The notes beneath the pieces were generated by a model, which searched no databases, was not told the DNA's origin, and was given only the letters and a program-made list of their open reading frames with translations. From contig NC_066592.1 in NCBI RefSeq assembly GCF_905475345.1, positions 186,001 through 250,000 on the forward strand: a stretch of DNA of 64,000 nt, read 5' to 3'. Positions 1 to 11,941 of the stretch are shown in pieces. The number at the start of each line of letters is the position of its first letter. Positions within the stretch are counted from its first letter, which is position 1. Made by a program: the position numbers and the translations under genes. This DNA is from Vespula vulgaris. Taxonomy: Eukaryota; Arthropoda; Insecta; Hymenoptera; Vespidae.

Positions 1-669
1 ATAGATTTAATAAAGATTACGAGTAATAATCTCCACATTATCGTATAAATGGACATCGAGTTAAACTTCTTTTCGTTTCCGAGTTTACGGGAGTAGTCTT
101 TGGAAAAGTCTCGATCGTATAATACGAGTAAGAAACACATTCTTATCGGCCCGATAGGAACGGGACGAGACAGTGGTAGATTAGAGTCTTTGTCAGAGTT
201 TATCTCGTCTCTTTGAGAAGTTGAAAGGAGGATCGTTAAAACATCATAGGGGTACCTCGTTATCTTCGGTATCTTAAAAGTTCGACCGAGTGCGCTACTT
301 TTTCTTCTCGAAGCTTTGTGTAAGCTCGCTACTTTGTGTAGCTCATACCAGGGTAGCATTCTTCTTTGACTAATTAGAGTCTCATTCTTTGATCTTAAAA
401 GGGCGACACGACAAATGAAAGAAACTTTCCTTTTTCCAGACTACTGCTGGCTACCGTACGAGAACTCTACTTCTTGGAATAGGTTTTCCCTTTCTTCTTC
501 GATGAGTCTTTTCCTTTCTTTCTGTAACACATTTCTGTAACATAGTCCGATCGAATGCTAAGTGAGCTTTTAACGCGCTCCAGGTTCCGTTACCAGTTTT
601 TCTTGCCGCTCCTTGATACTCTTGTTTCTTGATACGCATTGTTATTACTTCGTCCCGTAATCCTACTCA
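1..669. other. TCGA-rich non-coding spacer
   Basis: Stops are frequent in all frames and no stretch has coding character. The minus-strand open stretch at 451-639 (62 codons) is within chance length. The TCGA, CGAT and CTCG words common here set the background for most of the window. Confidence 0.6.
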
Positions 670-950
670 AATCTCCTGAGATTACTGTCATAAGGCAAAT
701 GCTCCTTGGTGGCGGTCTACCACAGCAGACATAAACACACCGCAATAAATTTAAATTCCAATTTCCCCAAATGTAGTCTGCACCGGAGTGTAGTATTCTC
801 TAGGAATTTCATGCTCATTTGTTTTAGAGTGAAGTAGGTGAGCACTATCCGCTAGACATCGTAATGACAGTCTTACCTACTTTAACGTTACTACCACGGA
901 AATATGAAACCCCCTCGGTTAAGCACCGAGATGCTCGCTCGTACAAAGTA
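670..950. promoter_or_regulatory. Compositionally distinct block, possible conserved non-coding element
   Basis: This stretch lacks the TCGA/CGAT words of its surroundings and has few low-complexity runs, unlike the DNA on either side. It includes a small perfect hairpin: CTCGGT at 914-919 pairs with ACCGAG at 925-930 around a 5-nt loop. There is no open frame of useful length. A loss of background composition can mark selected non-coding DNA (an enhancer or a non-coding RNA exon) or an old insertion; these cannot be told apart here. The call is inference from composition alone. Confidence 0.15.
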
Positions 951-1381
951 TAAAACTCGTTAATTAAATTTTCCATGTTACTTTGTAACGCCATGGATCA
1001 TTCAAATGCTCCAAGGACGCATACGCCCGGTCGAACATTAAACGACCGAAACGAGAGAAGTCGGCCGTTATATTTAACAATGGGAAACATTTCGCAGAGA
1101 GTTGTTTTATTTTCGAGAGCGTTTTCGTAGATGTCATTCTAGACTCTGAAGCGTCTACAAGCAGTCGAATAAAAATTGTATTCTTTTAACGATCCGATAT
1201 TATAATAATAGGTCAAGATGCGTAAAGCGAATAGAAGATTCCTTCTATTGTACGGCACAGAAGGAATCGGGGATGGGACCCGCGAGAAGGCAGGGCAGAA
1301 GTCCAATATTCGAAATTTATAACTCCTCGTAACTCAGTCGGTTTCTGCACCTAATACCAACCATCTTCCGTGCTCCGCTCT

Positions 1382-1384
<3 letters not shown>

Positions 1385-1415
<31 letters not shown>
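1385..1415. repeat. (TC)n microsatellite
   Basis: About 15 uninterrupted TC units. Long GA/CT tracts bind GAGA-type factors in insects in general; whether this one is used is unknown. Confidence 0.95.
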
Positions 1416-1419
<4 letters not shown>

Positions 1420-2159
1420 CCTAGTTCTTCCATGGTGCATCGTCCGATATGATTTTGTATCTGTGTTTCTCAACCATTAAATTTTCATGCTTTTGCGTCA
1501 GAGCGGTTGAATATGTAACCGATATCTTAATATATCTAGCTAACTCGTTACTCGCACAAATCGTATATAGTTTGTTTGATAACACGCGTTCGATCGATAT
1601 CTACATTAATGTTTGAAAAAATATACGAGTATCAGGTAAAATAATCATACCAGTCCTTTTCGTGCCATTGAAATAATGCATATAATTACATTTATAAAGA
1701 ATACGTATTATTATTATATTTAATACATCTGATCGAGATTCGTCGGTAATCTTTCATTAAATCGATTAACATATTTTAATCACGTTGGACGTATCGCGTA
1801 ATAATTAGCGAGTTAAGCATTCTACTGCTTGTCCGTATCGAAACGTGTCGTTTTATTATTGAAAAATTGTGACGCACGAGAATACCAGAAAAGTCACACT
1901 TTATCGCATCAACGGATCGTAAATATCAAAACGTTTGATCGTTTCGAAATGGGAAGCATACGCATAGGTACTTATACATATACGCGGACACGGCATTTCG
2001 AATAAAACGGATCGAAAAGTTGGCCGCAGTAATTTTTCATTACAAGCGTATACCTACATATGCTATTATCTTCGAAACAATGCTTCGCTATAATTTCCAG
2101 TCGCACGAATATTTGATCGTATTTTTCATATCTAACGCGCAACTCGTGCATTAACTTCG
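1416..2159. other. AT-rich non-coding spacer
   Basis: The stretch is AT-rich with frequent stops in every frame. I see no gene, repeat array or recognisable element in it. Confidence 0.55.
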
Positions 2160-2211
2160 GTTACTTTTACGATTTTCTTTCTTCTCGAATGCGAATAATC
2201 GTAAAAGAAAT
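2160..2211. other. Imperfect hairpin with an 11-bp perfect stem
   Basis: CTTTTACGATT at 2164-2174 is the exact reverse complement of AATCGTAAAAG at 2197-2207. The stem extends inward by TTC/GAA (2075+100 to 2177 with 2193-2195) past a one-base bulge at 2196, and outward past one mismatch through two A-T pairs and a G-T wobble. The terminal loop is about 15 nt. The total of about 52 nt is at the short end for a microRNA precursor. An 11-bp stem with a loop under 25 nt is expected about once by chance in a window of this size. Confidence 0.3.
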
Positions 2212-3970
2212 ATTTACAAAAGTATAACGTAGCGCGTGTTTACCTTTCAGCCATTAATTACGCTTATTATAACTTTGACCCCGCGGATTATTCAAAGTCG
2301 ACGAAGCGAATACACGCGCTCGGTAACCCAACATCCGTCACCGCGGTTAGACATCTTATCCGTGGTTGAAAACGTTGAATCGAATAGATCTTATTCGTAG
2401 GTAGGGAATATTCTCGATAGGAGAGACATAGGAGATACGCGAATTAAAGAATTTTCAGGCTGTACTAGCGAGTTTTAGATATTTCGGATCGCAAAGGACG
2501 GACCGAACACGTAAAAGGGACACGATGGGATATTTAAAGGACGCGTATCGATTTCCTATTTGTAGGGCTGGGATAAACAGCACATTGGGTCGATTTCCCC
2601 GGAAGGTATTATACACCAATAAATTCGTGAGATAGCATATTTCAAGGCAATCGTAGTGCCTAGTCAGAGGTACGCTAGGAGAAAATACAAGCTCATCGGA
2701 GATTCCCTGGGGCCCTGCTCCATAGGATATACATTCGCTTTCTTCCGCACTTCCGGATAAGCGAGGCTTTCGCGTTTCGTTCAAACCCCAGACGCAACCC
2801 TACCTTACCCTCTTCCGCCATCTTACTCTGTGTACTTTTAATGGCCCGTCGTAAAGTACAGGAAAATTAAACATTCATACCGGTGCAAATTCAAGAGTAA
2901 CGGCTTTCGCGAAAAGGGGACTCTATTTCTCCTTTTTCTTTTGCTTTTTCCTTCTTCTCTTTTCTCTTTGCCTCCGTATACATATATATAGTCGCAAGGG
3001 AATCAGCCGGTGCACTTGGCCGGTCTCTCTTTTAGATCCAACCTATCTTTCTCTCCCCTCCCTCGCTCGCTCACTCGCTCGCGTTTTTGCTTTAAGCGAC
3101 CTCTCGCGTCTTTCTCACTTTCCTTGTTCCACCGCGTACTTACTTTTCCTTTCTCCTATGTTTTCTCCGTCTTTTTTCTACGACAGGCGGTACTTTGAGA
3201 AGCGATCAGTGACAACTGATCCGACAAAAATCGGAAAATTTGAGAAAGAGAAGAAACGAAACGTCGAGTATCAGCCAATGTTTTTATAGAAAGTCCCTTT
3301 CCCTTTGCCGCTTAGCAATTAGAAAGTTTCTCGGAAACATTTATTATCATTAATGCTCGAATTATCGGATGAGATTAAAGTAAGCACGGTTGGAGCTTTC
3401 TACCTTTAGCCGATTTAGTAGCCGACTTTCTCGTTTGCTTATATGGGAAATCCGGGATTTGACGCATCGAAGCCGCAACAATAATATTACTTCGAACCGC
3501 TGCTCTGATTTCCATATTACGCTCGTGACATATCTCGTTCGACGTTCTCTCTTGATACATAATGTTATTGTTAACGCTTAACAGTTATCACGGAACAGAG
3601 CAGATCAGGTCAGAAACGGCAGGAAATGGATGGTCAATAAGCGAGACTGGTTCGAACAATCGAATGATATCTGTACTGGAAACTAACGGGTAACTTCACC
3701 GGAAGTTGGCATAGTCGAGTATATGTCCTGGTATACCATAATATATCGAATATAGAAAATAAGCGATGCGTGCGGTTAAAAGCGCTTAAATTTTGGTGAA
3801 AATTCGCAAGTCGATTGCCGATTAAAATTTGCGATAATTCCGGAAATGCAATTTCCGTGTATCGGATGCTAGCGGAGAAATTGTAATGGTCGCATTAACA
3901 TCGTATTCACGGTCGTATGCGTATGAGCGTATGCGTGCTTGCGACATGACCTATAAGAATGTATATACAA

Positions 3971-3976
<6 letters not shown>
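2212..3976. other. Non-coding spacer with a low-TCGA block at 2455-2800
   Basis: Between 2455 and 2784 the minus strand is open for about 110 codons, but its first start-like codon is TTG and it contains no ATG. Codon positions show no purine-first bias by hand count, so I do not call it coding; it could be a composition-shifted non-coding element. At 3204-3221 there is a stem-loop with arms GATCAGT/ACTGATC around four bases. At 3841-3857 CGGAAAT and ATTTCCG form a 7-bp stem with a 3-base loop. The region 3040-3180 is pyrimidine-rich. Confidence 0.5.

Positions 3977-4010
<34 letters not shown>
3977..4010. repeat. (TA)n microsatellite
   Basis: Seventeen uninterrupted TA units. Self-complementary and able to extrude as a cruciform. 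It makes artificial Tyr-Ile open frames on both strands. Confidence 0.95.
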
Positions 4011-4013
<3 letters not shown>

Positions 4014-5855
4014 TGTAGGCGTAAGTACACACACATACGTTCCTTTATATATATTCTTTTCTTCGGGTAAGCACAAACGGGTGGCATACGTCGAGCCCGC
4101 TCTCTCTTCGTCTCGCTTCTTCTCATAATTGGAAAAAAGTGCATCGCGTTGCGACCGTATCAAAATGTAATTACGGGACGTGTAAATGAGTCTGCCGGTG
4201 GAAGTTTATTGCGTAGGCGATTAAATTTGTGCACCGGTGTTCTCGTTGCTCGGGAGAGGGAGATAAAGTCGAGGGCTCGCGCATCGTTCGCGGATAGAGA
4301 CGCAAAGGGGTTGAACGTACGACTCCCTTGACGACGAATCGTACGTACCATCCACTTTTCCATTCACCCCACCAGCCGTCGACCCCTCTTCGCGATTCTT
4401 CTCTTTTTCATTAGTCGAAGTACCATTATTATCATGATTATTCCACCAGGTGGTTCCAGTTGTGGTAATCAAATTTTAGAGGTTTGTCGAGGTTTACGCG
4501 GAAAAAGACGCTCGGATGCTTTTAACATTATCTCGCGAGAAGATAAGAAAAGTTCGCTAACTCGAACGGACCGTTTTTTTTTTTATAATCTTTCGATCGG
4601 ATCGAACTCGAGGATTCTCAGCTGGGAAAAGCTCGAACGCGTGAGCACTTCCGATGGACAAAATCGTATTGTCAACTTACATTTTCGCTCTATTATCGGT
4701 TTTCCTTTTTTAGTAACTCCATTGCGTCGAATCGATAATTTCCGAGAGATATCACTAGTTGGATAATTGATAATATTCGAGATAACATAGTGGAAGATAA
4801 ATTTATTCCGTATATATTCGGTTTGAGCTCCATTTAAATGAATTTCAAGGAAAATTGAGAAAAGCGTTTTCTTGTATCATCTGAGAAGCTATTTAAAAAG
4901 ATTGACGTACGGTTCGATATCGTTTAAAAATAGCAGAACGACAAATCGTCGTGCGACGAATATAAATAATTGCGGGAGAAAGAGGCATCGTAAATGGCAC
5001 TTTCACGCGGAGAACTCGGTGCTCGATACGAGTGCAGTTTCGTTCCGCGGATGGCACTACTCTTCTTTGGCAATTTGCATGCGCGCAACGTGGACGATAC
5101 GCTCGGCAGATAACTCACGTATTTCGCAGAAGCAGTCTATTAACTTGCGAAATTACGAAAAAATGTTAAAGGGAATAAAAGGAAAAGAAGGACGACGAAG
5201 AGGGAACAACGAGGAAAGAGATGAAAGAAGAGAATGACGAGGAAATAAAATCGCTCGGGGCCACGTTGGTGCGTAAGCCGTCATTATAAAGCCATTTACG
5301 ATATATACGTTCGCGAGGACGCCGCGGTGCAAAAATAACTACGTCAAACACTCTCTTCCAGGTATTCATGAGCCAACTACGGCCATGCTAATGTATTCGT
5401 ATTATTTGAATAAGAGCTGGCGCTGACCGAGCGACTCGGCTGACGCCGGTGGTGGTGCTTTTCTCCCTCGTTCTTTCTCGCTCGTTCCTCTTTTAAGCGA
5501 CCAAGAACGAAGGACGCTCCTTGTACATACACACGGTCGAGCCGCCAGCACGACTTTGGCTCTTTCTCTAAACGCGACGCTACCGTCGTGATCGCTGCTT
5601 CGCTGCTGCGCTTTAATTTCGCATTCAAAATTAACCGGAGGGGCTCGCCGTAATTATAAACTCGAGGTTGGAACTGTTACTCTCTTCGATGCTGCTTCGC
5701 CCTTAAACCGCCAATGTCTGCGGGGTTGAAGGTATTAGGATAAACGAGAAAACTCGTCTCGAGCGCTTTATCCGTGCGGATCTTGCAAGAGAAATTAGTC
5801 CTTTCCATTGCTCTTGCGTTATCCGTGAACGCGCTGCGTTGCGTTTCTTCCGAGA

Positions 5856-5857
<2 letters not shown>
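4011..5857. other. Non-coding spacer
   Basis: Several open stretches of 60-121 codons overlap on both strands, which is the pattern of chance openness rather than of a gene. A T11 run lies at 4574-4584. The part around 5400-5630 is GC-richer (repeated CGCTG and CGAC words). No RNA gene or mobile element is seen. Confidence 0.5.

Positions 5858-5887
<30 letters not shown>
5858..5887. repeat. (AG)n microsatellite
   Basis: Fifteen uninterrupted AG units on the plus strand, giving Arg-Glu or Leu-Ser runs in translated frames. Confidence 0.95.
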
Positions 5888-5890
<3 letters not shown>

Positions 5891-8800
5891 GAGAAAACTT
5901 TGACGCGAGGTAGTTCGCAAAGAGAATTCGACTTTCAAGCCCACGATCCCTTCTTAATTGTTTCTTAAGAGAACCGGCTGTGGTCAAACGATCGAACGGT
6001 CGTCGCTCGGTCTTGTTCGACTAGCGTCTAACTCGTTACTCGAGAACGTAACACGGCAATAAGGCTGACGTTGTCCGGCCGATGTCGCGTACGAGTAACA
6101 TGGAAGGATTTCGTCCCGTTGAGATATCGATACGTACGTATTCACCAACCTACGTACATATACGGATGACGGTGTCTCGGAATTCGTCGAAAAATAGTCC
6201 GCACTTTCCACCGAAAGGAGCAACCTGTCGGGGACGTACATTTTTATCATCGCGATACCAGCGCGAATTTCGACGAGCCGTACGTAACATTATTTTTGCT
6301 TTTTCCACGATGAAAAGTTCTGCTTTGAAGGAGTAGATACTCGAACGCGGAATAAGAAGAAGACGTTGTGGAAGAGGAGGAGGAAGAGGAAGCAGTAAGA
6401 GCCCAAGATGCAACTGCCATCGGTGCATGATCATAAATTTTCGAGCGTTCTCAAACGAGTATCGTTGCCAACTCGAAAGTAGGTACGAAAGTAGAGCGCA
6501 CCACTTGGAAAACATCAATATCTCGACGTATCGAATGACAGATACGTTCCTACCTTACATCGACGTAGCTGGACGCAGTCGTGGCGGCTGGATAATGATT
6601 CGTCGAGTGGTATGTTTACTTTAAAGTACTTGCAACCCTCCTAGTTCCGTTAACGTATAGCCAGAGAATAATATTCAATATTGATTTAACGAGATACGAA
6701 GGGTCCAGAGAACGAGAAAGAGATGGCTCGATCGACGTATAGGCGACGCTGAAAGCGATTTGTCAACGATTTCGAACCAATACTTTGCGTCTATCGTCCT
6801 GTCCCACTTGAACGCATAATGACTATCAAAAATCGTTAAACATCGGTGATAGAAAATTGAAAAGTTTGTCCGTTCGCTAGGACCATCGACGTACTCCGCG
6901 AATTCGCTGAAATTATATAGGCTATACTGTCGGATGTACAGGGTACGCTACGTACGTATGAAACACGAGTATTTCAATTCTGCCGAATTTTTTCATTATC
7001 GTCGTTTGCTCGAATCGTTTTTATCGTCGCGCATCTCGTCGTTACGACGAACACGAACCGTTGTACGATTTTCGTACCGATTAATAAAGTTATTCCGAAG
7101 AAAAAGCGATGGGATGCTTCGAAAGATCGAGCATCTCTCGACGACCGTGTCGACGAATTTTGAAATGCAGCTACTCAAACGATAACGCGTCATACATATC
7201 CATTCGCACGATTCATACGCGTATATCGGAGAATATAGCACGCGAAGAGAGCGAGAGGGATGGCCGTAGGCGCAATACCTTAGGCTGGCACGAATTCCTC
7301 GCGTTACTCCGAGCTAAATTCGTTCCGTGTAACCGCCTCGTACATACGTACGTGGCATTTACGTATGCATGGAAACGGTCACTTGTAAGTCAATATGAGT
7401 TTTCGATGTACGAGCTTGCCCTCTCGGGAAATGGAATTGCGAATTGGTTGGCGTTTTAAGGAAGCAAAACAAGGATCGTCTCTCTCTCTCTTCCCCTCTC
7501 TCTCGATACATATCGAAGCATAGGTAATATCTCTATACTTCTATCCTGATCAAAGTAGAAAAGCTTTACATCAGACAATCTGCATTTTCGTAAAATATGG
7601 ATTTAATAAGATTATTTAGACATAAGTTCTTTTATATCCGACGTATTCAATCAAAAATAATTTTGCGAGAAACGTCGCTACAAAATAATTAACAGCGAAA
7701 TAATGCGGATTATTCGGAAGGAGATATTGAAAACGATGGGAACCGCGAAGGATTAAATCGGAATAGAGAGGATGACGTATTTCTAGCGCCCTTACTGTCT
7801 TAAGGCGATGAATATAAATATGCATCTCTCGTTTCGTCTCTAGTGATTACTTTTTAACCTGAAATTTCATTCCCAGTCGGAAGTTATAACATTCGCATGC
7901 ATAACGATCGTTCTAGCCGGTGGGTGAGCCGAACTTATAGCGGACCACCGTGGAACTTTGTTACATTGAATTAGACAGCACCGTACAGATTCGCGATTAG
8001 TGCAGATGGCAGTGGTAGCGCGAAACTTTACGGACTCTGCGAACCTGGTACGCTGCATTGTTCCAAAAGCTAAACAATGCCGAGACAGTAATACCGTTGC
8101 GTGCTTCGTACCACATTTCGTCCTTTTTTCTTTAGCCGTTAAAAATGAAATATAATTTTTACCTTCCGATTCACCTAAAGATCTGAAAAATTAGGAAAAT
8201 TAAAAGTTTTAAGTCGGATCTCTTGCAACGCCAATAAACGAACGCGCTATCTTCGAACGTACCGTTGGTTCACGCTTTCAGAAAGAATTTCACGATCCTT
8301 CTTTCCTTTTTTCCGTTTTTTCGTTTTTCTTTCTGCTAGGAATGCGAAACTCGAGGAAATATATAACGAAAGTAGTTTCGTTTGGAAATATACAAGGGCG
8401 AAGATGTACATCCGTACGAACTTGCGAATTAAATTCGAGACGACTTTTAACGACATAATGGCAACGTGATCACTACGTTATGCTTGTCGAACATCGATAC
8501 ATTCATTTCCTTTTCATTTTTTTTTTTTTTTCATTTAAGAACAAGCAAAAATTTATTATTATCCATACGTATATGTAATCACTGGACCAGGTAGAAAGAT
8601 TAATACTTGCCTGTCTACGATCGAAGAAAGATCGTCACTTTTGTTTCGCTCGGAAAATTCAACCTGGAGATCCACTCGACGTACACTCGATTAGAAGTAT
8701 ATGCATTTTGACGGAGCGAATTTTAGTGCCAATTATCGCGATTCTGAATTATCAATCGTCAGACTGTGCGTTGAATGCTAGCCAACGAAATGAATCAAAG

Positions 8801-10365
8801 TTAGCTAGTATGACGTACGAAAAAGCTTAAAATTGTCGATTAATACATAGCGAATTGGCGAAATGGCATCTGTCCGCCAGTTTTGCCTCGTTATTTTTCT
8901 ATTTCCGTAGCTATTATGCGACGTTGTAGAAGAATCGCTATTTTATTCGTTGCTCCGGGCTAGAATAATAATGTCTGGCGTAGTGGGCGCTTGAAATAAG
9001 ACATTTTCGGGGATATGCTTAAATAGTAAAAGAGAAATGACACGCGGAAAAGACCGCCGAGAATATTGGATAAAAGTAGTAAACGCCGATTTGATCGTCA
9101 TTGTTCAACTTACTAATTGAAACGAATTCGCACGCGATTATTTGTTTCGTTACGTTTAGAGAAAACAATAACTGTCGCGAGAATAACTCGAGGACAATGA
9201 TTTCGGAAAGGGATTGGACGTTTATAAACAATTTTTTCCGCTATAGGAACCGTAAAAATATGTATCCTCGCAGCGAATTACAGATTGCTCGAAACGGATT
9301 TGGATAATCTTTGACAAACGATGGACGAGTTAAATCCGTCCGAGTGCGATTCTTCGATAACGACGCGTCTTGAGTCGTTTAATTTTATACATTTCTTCCG
9401 TCGCTTACGCTAAACCTCAAAAATCTTCCGAAAGTAATTTCTTGCCGTTTTTATTCGATACAATCTCCACGCACTTACGAACGCGAACGGTGATCTTTTA
9501 AAAGCAATTAAAAGGAATGCCGATTGACGATGTCGAAACTCGATCGATTTTTCTTTTCTTTCTTTTTTTTTCTTTTATTCGTTCATTCTCTTTTTATTGC
9601 CGGGAATGAATAAAGACGCGCATGGTGGGTCGAGAGTTTTGCAGGTACCTGTACTGGAGCAGACGAACCGCATCACTACGGTCCAGTAATAAAAGGTGTA
9701 TGATTTCAAAGATGGAACAAAAATAAATGGAAATATGGAGTCGTCCCTGCGCGCGAAGGGGGACAACGCGTGGAAAGCTGTTGTAAGGTGATACCACCCG
9801 GTTGAACCCTTGACGCTCGCTGCCGTTGCTGTTCTCGTTCTCTCACTTTCAGCACGACATAGGGAGGAGCAAAGAGGATAGGATTTGTTATGACGTGAAA
9901 CTATTCGAAACACGATCTGGAAAGGGAAGGGTTTAATATTTTGACATGGGTCTTCCGTCCTTTATGGATACGCATTATTGCGAGCATTTCCTGTAGCAAT
10001 CGTTTTCTAAGATCATCGTCATAATCGATCCTGACGCCTTTTCGCAGTTACACCTCGTTTCTTCGATCGTTCGCAGTCTCTTACGAATAGTCGTAGATCC
10101 TTTCGAAAGAGATTTTCGCTCGATCTACTTTCTCACGCCTTCATTCGAATCTTCCACAACTGAGAAAAGAGGATCTCTCTTTCGACGTTTTTCATTTTTT
10201 ATAATTCGAGCAATTTCAATTTCCACGACTTCCATATTTATAATCTTGGTATATTCAACGTAAATTTAGGAAAGGAAACGGAGAGGATTTTAACTTTGTT
10301 ACTCGCTGTTGAACTTGGCCGAGGGGATGCTTCTCGCATTTGCAATTTTAGTATCCTGCCGGTAA
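5888..10365. other. Non-coding spacer
   Basis: No recognisable gene. The plus-strand frame 7109-7459 (116 codons from a true ATG) contains a good splice-donor hexamer, GTAAGT, at 7385-7390, but its translation resembles nothing I know and its codon positions are not clearly biased. A short CT-rich patch lies at 7480-7505 and a T15 run at 8517-8531. A small stem ACGATC/GATCGT lies near 8616-8635. The stretch 8500-9500 shows no structure. Confidence 0.5.
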
Positions 10366-10389
10366 ATGTATATGTGTACACATATACAT
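10366..10389. repeat. 24-bp perfect palindrome
   Basis: The left half, ATGTATATGTGT, is followed directly by its exact reverse complement with no spacer. It is built of alternating purine-pyrimidine steps (AT, GT, AC), so it could form a cruciform or left-handed DNA. It probably arose from a (TA)/(CA) simple sequence, but it is a clean perfect palindrome and not part of a long array. Confidence 0.85.
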
Positions 10390-10634
10390 AGTACATGCAT
10401 ATATTGCAGGACTCGATGGTAAGACGTTCGTGTAAAAGCAGGCGAGCAGAATGTATGCGTACAAGCAATTTACTCTTGCGACGATACCAAAGTGTAGCGA
10501 CTTAACAAGACACGCTGCTATTAAGCGTCGAGTCGATCTTTGCATATTTACGTCGAACTCGAACGATACCATTCGTTTAAGTAAATTTAAACACATGTCC
10601 TCGGAGTGCGTGACGTACGAGTAAAAGAGAAAGC

Positions 10635-10653
10635 GGGGCGGGGGGGAGGGGGG
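10635..10653 (+). other. Possible G-quadruplex tract
   Basis: The plus strand has runs of 4, 7 and 6 guanines separated by single bases (C, then A). This satisfies the pattern of four G3+ runs with loops of 1-7 bases. It heads a purine-rich stretch to about 10680. The opposite strand gives the Pro-Ser-rich part of a 177-codon open frame (10348-10881, minus), which lacks an ATG start and is not treated as a gene. Confidence 0.6.
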
Positions 10654-11907
10654 AGAGAAAGAAAGAGAGATAAAAGAGGGTATTCGCAAATTGAAAAAGA
10701 AGCAATTTGTACGGAGAGATAGGAAGCTTTTGTTTCTAAGTCGTATTAGGTACCTACCTACCTCGGGCACCAGGAGAGAGAAAAGGTGGAGAGGGTGCAT
10801 CGCACGTGAACCCACGAACCAACTCCGGTGGACTAAGCGCGGCAGAGATCGATAACACTTTCCGCCGGAAACAAAGTTCAAGCGACCTAGCTAACAAGGG
10901 GAAATGAGGTATTATGGAATACGCAGATCGGGAAAGGATTAAGTCTGTCTTGCGAGGGAAGGCTTACCCTCGAGAATTGTCTCGCTACGGAACGTCCACG
11001 TGTCTGCCTCTCTACGTGTTGGTTTATACGTCGTGCCATAATCCTAGAGCAATAGAGACCCACACCCCTTTTGGGAATTGCTTTTAGATGCGGATACTTT
11101 GACTTTCGACGAGTACTCTCCTAGCTCGCGCGGACCTTGGCTTAGCTTGCCGATTGTTTTTAGACCTAAACCTCGTTCATGGATTTACTTAGATGGCGTC
11201 ACGTCGAATCGATCGAGGTACTCACGACGACGAGTGGATACGGATTACCGAAACCTTAACTAAAGCCTACTTTCTATCGTCGATTCGCTCGATCCGTGTT
11301 CGACTAGGGAAACTAGGGACTCTCAGCGTCCTAATTTCGCTAAAGCCGATGATGGAATGCTCGTGGATTGTTACTTTTTAACGATATTTACGTTCGTCGT
11401 ATTTCTAGCTAGTTCGAGGAATCTCCTGTGCCGAGGATTAGTCGCGAAAGATTATGAACTCGAAGAAACCGCGATCGTTGAAATTAGTGTCGGCTCAAAG
11501 TTCACAGATGGAACGTTGATTATATGTGCACGAGCACAACGCGAAATCCGAGATTACGTTGAATTTCAAGATGCTTTTGTTTCTCCATTCGGTTCGGACT
11601 AATCGCGGTTAAACAAAGTTTTCGCTTGTTTCGAGGGATATCGAAGGGAAATTTCAAATAATTGCGCGATACGAGGTGCCCCCGGACAGTCCCGGGGCAA
11701 TCGCCGAGCTCCCACGACGTTTCTCTTTCTGTCTCGTGAGAGTTAGAATAATCCTGGTACCAGGAAAGGTTTGCAGCGATGGAACCGAAGAGGAGGTGGA
11801 GAAGAAGAAAGCTAAAGAACAGCAACGCCGGAGAATGGAACGGGCCGTATATCCGGATCTCGGATGGTGAGAAAGAGAGAAAATAGAATGAGGGGAGGGG
11901 TGCGCGC
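10654..11907. other. Non-coding spacer
   Basis: Open stretches of 60-100 codons on both strands are of chance length and overlap each other. No RNA gene, repeat array or mobile element is seen. Confidence 0.5.

Positions 11908-11934
<27 letters not shown>
11908..11934. repeat. (GA)n microsatellite
   Basis: Thirteen GA units following GCGCGC. Confidence 0.95.

Positions 11935-11941
<7 letters not shown>

Noticed and set aside
7109..7459. 116-codon plus ORF with GTAAGT donor at 7385
   Set aside because: A single donor hexamer is common by chance; the translation has no recognised motif and no convincing codon bias.
10348..10881. Longest open frame (177 codons, minus)
   Set aside because: The first start-like codon is TTG, the Pro-Ser part comes from the G-run, and the translation has no recognisable domain. 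About one frame of such length is expected by chance.
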